Shown here one piece after another: positions 60,154 through 64,000 of a stretch of DNA of 64,000 bases. How positions within the stretch are numbered: position 1 is the stretch's first letter; every line of letters begins with the position of its first letter. The notes beneath the pieces were generated by a model that searched no databases, was not told the origin of the DNA, and saw only the letters and a list, made by a program, of their open reading frames with translations. The stretch comes from an uncultured Eubacteriales bacterium (lineage in GTDB: Bacteria > Bacillota > Clostridia > Christensenellales > Aristaeellaceae), in the NCBI GenBank assembly GCA_902767565.1, contig CACXHY010000001.1:102217-166216 (forward strand), written 5' to 3'. A program made the translations under genes and the position numbers.

Positions 60154-61514
60154 TCCGCTTCAGCCTCCGTTTCCGTCACCACGGCCTGTGCCGCGGTAGT
60201 GATCTCTTCCCAGGTCTCATCCGGCAGCCCCCGGCGGAGATACAGGTTGTCCTCCTGATCATCCATCAGCACCAGAAGGGCCATGAGCCGTGTACCGAAG
60301 GCTTCGCCGGCTCTGTCGGTCAGGGCCGTGAGGGCTTCGCCGTCCGGCAGGGGTTCCGCCGTGCCGACGGCGGGGTGCCGCAGGTCTTCGGTTCCCGGCT
60401 GAATGCTCAGGGTCCCGCCGATCGTCTGATCCGCCTGCAGTTTCCAGGTGACCGTCCCGGAGAGGGAGCCCCCCGCGATCTGCAGGGCCGGCGTCAGTGT
60501 CAGGATCCCCGCAGGCCGGCCGCTCGTCCGCAGCCGGATCTCCCCCGCGACGCTGCCGTCCGCGGCCGATGTGATCCTGACGGTATCCTTCTCGCCCTTC
60601 GCAAGGCTGAAGCCGTTCATCTCCCAGCGGTAGATATCGAATATCGTCAGCCCGCCGCTCTTGCGGGTCAGACGAAACTCGAAGGATCCGCTTCCGCCGT
60701 CACCGGTGAACTTCACGGTCAGGTGGTCCCGGTCTTCCTTGCCTTTCTCCCCGCGGCGGAGCTTCCATTCGAATTCCACATGGGTCTCCAGACCGCGGCT
60801 GTCGGACAGATACCCCTTGAAAACGATCTTTGCGGGCTTGCCGTCCTTTTTGCACAGGGCGTAGCAGTCTTCCGTCTGCGAGATCGTCACGCCCGACAGA
60901 TAATCCTTCAGGAACCCGTCGGGGCAGGCCTCCACCGCCACGGACAGCAGCAGATCCGCGCTGCCGGGGATCATCCGCATCCGCTTCACCACCGCGCCGT
61001 AGTTGACATTGTTCGTATCGCGGATGGTGTTCTTGTCCGTGGTGACGCCGATGCCCTCGCGTTCCGTGAAGACCGCATCAGCCACGGTCTCCGCGTCCCT
61101 CAGGTACAGATCCGGAAACATCAGCGGACTAACACCGGCAACGGACGCGCCGAACATGTTTCCGAGACTCTCCGCCGACGCCGCTCTGTAGGCCATCCCG
61201 GACCCGGGCAGGATCAGCGTCGCGCCTTCCGGCTGCTCCCCGATCCAGAACTCGCCCGCCGTCGTTCCGTCCACATCGACCCACAGGCCCGTCCAGTCCG
61301 TATCTCCGTCGCGTTCCACGCGGAGGGTGATCCCGACATGGCCCAGCATCCGGTTCAGATCGCCCAGGCGGACTTCGTCCAGGGGATCCATGGATTCGAC
61401 CGTCACCTGGTCGAGCGTGATGTCCAGCGGGCTCAGGCGCAGGGTGTCCGCAGACGCCGGGAAACCGGCCAGCAGCACCAGCAGGGTGAGCAGCAGGCTC
61501 GCGATCCGTTTCAT
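60150..61514 (-). CDS. Large secreted protein of unknown function (first of three)
   Basis: 454 residues. The signal peptide (KRIASLLLTLLVLLAGFPASA) ends near 22. The rest is beta-rich with many charged strands (VEFEWKLRRGEKGKEDRDHLTVKF, split) and a Glu-rich C-terminus (VVTETEAEAE). No family recognised. Its ATG overlaps the dus stop by 4 bases, so translation is coupled to an RNA-modifying enzyme gene. It may share ancestry with the next two genes in overall build, but I cannot show that by eye. Confidence 0.75.
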   Translation of the reverse strand: MKRIASLLLTLLVLLAGFPASADTLRLSPLDITLDQVTVESMDPLDEVRLGDLNRMLGHVGITLRVERDGDTDWTGLWVDVDGTTAGEFWIGEQPEGATLILPGSGMAYRAASAESLGNMFGASVAGVSPLMFPDLYLRDAETVADAVFTEREGIGVTTDKNTIRDTNNVNYGAVVKRMRMIPGSADLLLSVAVEACPDGFLKDYLSGVTISQTEDCYALCKKDGKPAKIVFKGYLSDSRGLETHVEFEWKLRRGEKGKEDRDHLTVKFTGDGGSGSFEFRLTRKSGGLTIFDIYRWEMNGFSLAKGEKDTVRITSAADGSVAGEIRLRTSGRPAGILTLTPALQIAGGSLSGTVTWKLQADQTIGGTLSIQPGTEDLRHPAVGTAEPLPDGEALTALTDRAGEAFGTRLMALLVLMDDQEDNLYLRRGLPDETWEEITTAAQAVVTETEAEAE

Positions 61515-62461
61515 TCCGATTCATCCTCCAGCCCGCGCAGGAGTTCCATCACCTGCACGGGATCATCCATGTGGTTCACCCGGTCCCGCAGTGCCGCGGC
61601 GCCGCGGGTCCCGCTGATATACCAGCCGATGTGCTTGCGCATCTCCGCCACCGCGATGTGCTCGGGCTTCCAGTCCAGCATCATCCCGTAGTGGCGCAGG
61701 ATCGTGCCGATCCGCTGTTTCCGCGGGACCGGGGACGGCTCCTCCCCTGCCATGCGCTGCCGGATCTGCCGGAACAGCCATGGGTTCCCGAGGGCACCGC
61801 GGCCGATCAGCACACCGTCCACACCGCTGCGTGCGATCTTCTCCAGACAATCCCCGGCGTCCGCGATGTCGCCGTTCCCCAGCACGGGGATCGAAACGGC
61901 ACGCTTGACCTCGGCGATGGCGTCCCAATCGGCTTTGCCCGAATACATCTGCATCCGCGTGCGGCCGTGAACGGCGATCTCCGCCACTCCGTTCGTCTCG
62001 CAGATCTTCGCCAGCTCCACGGCGTTGCGGTGGGCGTCGTCCCATCCCAGCCGCATCTTGACCGAAACGGGGACCGCGCTGGCCCGGACCGTCGCCCGGA
62101 TGATCGCTTCCGCACGTTCCAGATCCCGCATCAGTCCGCAGCCCTCACCGCCGGCGGCCACCTTATGGGCGGGGCAGCCCATATTGATGTCGATGCCGTC
62201 AAAGCGTCCGGTCTCCGACAGCCCGGCCGCCGCCTTCGCCATGTATTCCGGTTCCTTGCCGAAGAGCTGCAGGATCAGCTTCGGCTCGCCGGGATGGCGT
62301 TCCAGAAGGCAAGTCACCGAGCGGGCAGAGGGGGAATAGGAATAACCGAGAGCGCTCACCATCTCGGTGGTGGCGCAGTCGCAGCCCTGTTCAAAGCACA
62401 GCAGGCGGAAGGGCCAGTCCGTGATGCCCGCCAGCGGCGCCAGGCGGATGTCAGGGGTCAT
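61511..62461 (-). CDS. dus: tRNA-dihydrouridine synthase
   Basis: 316 residues from ATG 62461 (GTG at 62470 is possible). FMN barrel with LAPLAGITDWPFRLL, DINMGCPAHKVAAGGEGCGLM (split; the catalytic Cys is the second one), VSVKMRLGWD, AVHGRTRMQMYSGKADW and GNGDI. It reduces uridines in tRNA D-loops. The ATG overlaps the stop of the upstream GH127-like gene (ATGA). C-terminal helical domain is present. Confidence 0.93.
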   Translation of the reverse strand: MTPDIRLAPLAGITDWPFRLLCFEQGCDCATTEMVSALGYSYSPSARSVTCLLERHPGEPKLILQLFGKEPEYMAKAAAGLSETGRFDGIDINMGCPAHKVAAGGEGCGLMRDLERAEAIIRATVRASAVPVSVKMRLGWDDAHRNAVELAKICETNGVAEIAVHGRTRMQMYSGKADWDAIAEVKRAVSIPVLGNGDIADAGDCLEKIARSGVDGVLIGRGALGNPWLFRQIRQRMAGEEPSPVPRKQRIGTILRHYGMMLDWKPEHIAVAEMRKHIGWYISGTRGAAALRDRVNHMDDPVQVMELLRGLEDESE

Positions 62462-64000
62462 CGGCCGCACCCGGCCAGCATCGCCATCCGGGCTTCGGCA
62501 TCGGCGGCCGGTCTCATGGGCAGAAGGACCGTCCCGCCCTCCCTCGGCGGAAGCACCGGGAGATCGCGAGGTCCGTCCCCGGAGACCTTCCAGCCGCCGA
62601 CGGGCCTCAGCACGGCGCTGACTTCTCCGCTCCCGCCGCGTGACGCATCCTCAAGCGCGAACGCCCAGTCCGCGCCGCCGGCCGTATCGACCGCCATCAG
62701 CACGGCGCCGCTGTACACGCAGCGGCCCTGATGATAAGCCGGTTCCACGCGGAGGCCCGGGCTGCCGGTAAGGGTAATGAGGTCTCCGCGTTTCCACTCG
62801 CGCCGCATAACGGCGATCCCGCCCGCCGCACAGGGCTGCTTTTCCTCGTTGACCGTCAGCACGGCGTCTTCCAGCCAGCGCGGCACCCGGATCTCCGCTT
62901 TCATACTCACCGGGGCCTCCGGCTCGACGCGCACCGACAGCCCGTGCTCCCGGGCTTCCGTCTGAACGGTCACGCGTTTGCCGTTCACTGCCATGCCGCA
63001 GACGACGGGAGCGGCATAGTTCACGCGCAGTCCGTCCGGCAGGCGCAGCACCGCCGCGCTCAGGAGCGCGGTCAGCCCCCGCAGGAGACGGGCGTCGTCC
63101 GCGGCATCGCGGCCCGGATGCGCCTTTCCGTGAGGTTGGTTGACGGCGAAGGTGCCCTCCCGCAAGGCCATCGGCACCGCGTTCAGCAGCAGCCGCTCCG
63201 CCTCATCAACCGCCCAGGCCGCGCCGTCGGCGGCAAAGGCCGCCATGGTTTCGGCCCACGCACCGACTGTTCCGGCGCTGACAGGTGCGGAAGGGGAAAG
63301 CCCGCCAAGCCCTGGCGCGCCGGAGGTGCCGCCGCAGACCGCGCCGTGCCACCTTTTGATCCTGGGCCAGGCCATCTCCGCCGTTTCGGCCTCCGTGCGG
63401 TTGCCGCTGTATTCGCTCAGGAACAGAAGGCCCCGCAGCGCGTCCGCCACACCGACCGCGGAATACCCGCCTTCGGCGGAGGTCGGACGGGTCTGGTCGA
63501 AGGTGCGCAGGCGTACGCTCCAGTCCGTGCAGTCACGGCGGAGACGCTCCAGCAGCTTCAGACAGCCGGACGCGCCCGTATAGCGGTAAAAAACAACTGC
63601 CAGTTCGATCAGGTCGGCAGCGCCGTCGCGGAGATCGCTCCTGCGCAGCAGTTCGTCATAGTGCTCCGCGACCCAGACGAAAAAGCGGGACACGGCTTCC
63701 AGATCTGCCCGATCGTTCCGCAGGCGCCAGGCCGCGGCTCTTGCCCGGGCCACGCCCAGCGCGCCGCGGGAGCCGACGGGAGAAGCAGGCACCGTCTCAA
63801 AGCCCGCCAGCGCGTCCAACACACGCCCCGCCTCAGGGGACTTCGGCTGCATGGAAGACGCGAGCACGGCGGCCTCCAGCGTTTCAGGCGCGAGATCCCC
63901 GGGGATCGCCGGCACGATGCGGCTCTGCACGGCATAGGTGGGAAGAGAGGTCCGCGTCACCAGGGGGGCGCGTTCAAACAGGGAAATAGCGGGCACGGGC
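62458..64000 (-). CDS. GH127/DUF1680-like glycoside hydrolase (5' end at window edge)
   Basis: The frame is open to the right edge, with a possible GTG start at 63996, so the N-terminus may be cut. About 512 residues are visible. The N-terminal part is a helical barrel of the six-hairpin type, and the C-terminal part has DUF1680 strands: AEIRVPRWLEDAVLTVNEEKQ (split), GGIAVMRREWKRGDLITL and YSGAVLMAVDTAGG. The family includes beta-L-arabinofuranosidases. The catalytic Glu and Cys cluster of known GH127 enzymes is not obvious, so activity is uncertain. No signal peptide is seen in the visible part. Confidence 0.7.
   Translation of the reverse strand, partial: PVPAISLFERAPLVTRTSLPTYAVQSRIVPAIPGDLAPETLEAAVLASSMQPKSPEAGRVLDALAGFETVPASPVGSRGALGVARARAAAWRLRNDRADLEAVSRFFVWVAEHYDELLRRSDLRDGAADLIELAVVFYRYTGASGCLKLLERLRRDCTDWSVRLRTFDQTRPTSAEGGYSAVGVADALRGLLFLSEYSGNRTEAETAEMAWPRIKRWHGAVCGGTSGAPGLGGLSPSAPVSAGTVGAWAETMAAFAADGAAWAVDEAERLLLNAVPMALREGTFAVNQPHGKAHPGRDAADDARLLRGLTALLSAAVLRLPDGLRVNYAAPVVCGMAVNGKRVTVQTEAREHGLSVRVEPEAPVSMKAEIRVPRWLEDAVLTVNEEKQPCAAGGIAVMRREWKRGDLITLTGSPGLRVEPAYHQGRCVYSGAVLMAVDTAGGADWAFALEDASRGGSGEVSAVLRPVGGWKVSGDGPRDLPVLPPREGGTVLLPMRPAADAEARMAMLAGCGR

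Overview
The window is a GC-rich chromosomal segment of a Gram-positive anaerobe in the Firmicutes, probably class Clostridia and perhaps near Christensenellales; that placement is inference. Supporting signs are a short S21 protein, a ZapA/MutS2/U32 cluster, the phoH-HD-ybeY-era cluster, consensus sigma-A promoters with strong GGAGG ribosome sites, a thioredoxin reductase-like protein without an NADPH motif, a UspA-free anaerobe-type gene set, and a GerM-like lipoprotein. Almost all DNA is coding and GC-rich, so long antisense open frames are abundant and were ignored.

Layout. 1-2.6 kb: a GerMN lipoprotein (cut by the left edge), a histidine kinase and its OmpR regulator. 2.7-11.3 kb: one leftward operon, ppi-zapA-U32-mutS2-orphan regulator-aldo/keto reductase-Card1/DUF1887-like CARF nuclease. 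11.3-14.5 kb: a divergent operon with a secreted GH5 glucanase, a GDPD phosphodiesterase and an AEC carrier; both operons use promoters that share one palindromic -35 hexamer. 14.5-22.2 kb: ppa/GNAT/ABC-F, a small membrane protein, a P1 peptidase, then a TetM-like GTPase with an SH3 protein. 22.5-27.6 kb: M18 aminopeptidase, FAD reductase, uracil-DNA glycosylase, a membrane protein, and a BY-kinase/Wzz pair without other capsule genes. 27.7-29.4 kb: a PadR/DUF4097 operon headed by a 59-residue unannotated ORF. 29.5-39.9 kb: two leftward runs holding yfcE, DUF523, tyrA, SMP-30, an orphan barstar, pyk, era, a YbeY-cytidine deaminase fusion, an HD phosphohydrolase, phoH and rpsU.

40.1-47.7 kb: a 7.5 kb integrative element at the 3' end of tRNA-Trp, bounded by a 22-bp direct repeat. 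It carries an integrase, an XRE repressor, a divergent excisionase-like gene, a CHC2 zinc-finger protein, a DUF3987 helicase-like protein, three small or hypothetical genes and a sigma-like protein, but no capsid, terminase or relaxase. It resembles a minimal phage satellite and is the strongest candidate here for an undescribed system.

47.8-64 kb: copA with heavy-metal domains at both ends; a rightward operon (nnr, thioredoxin reductase-like, secreted DUF3298-like, prmA, rsmE, mtaB, HIT); and a leftward operon (GH127-like, dus, three large unknown secreted proteins joined by 4-base overlaps).
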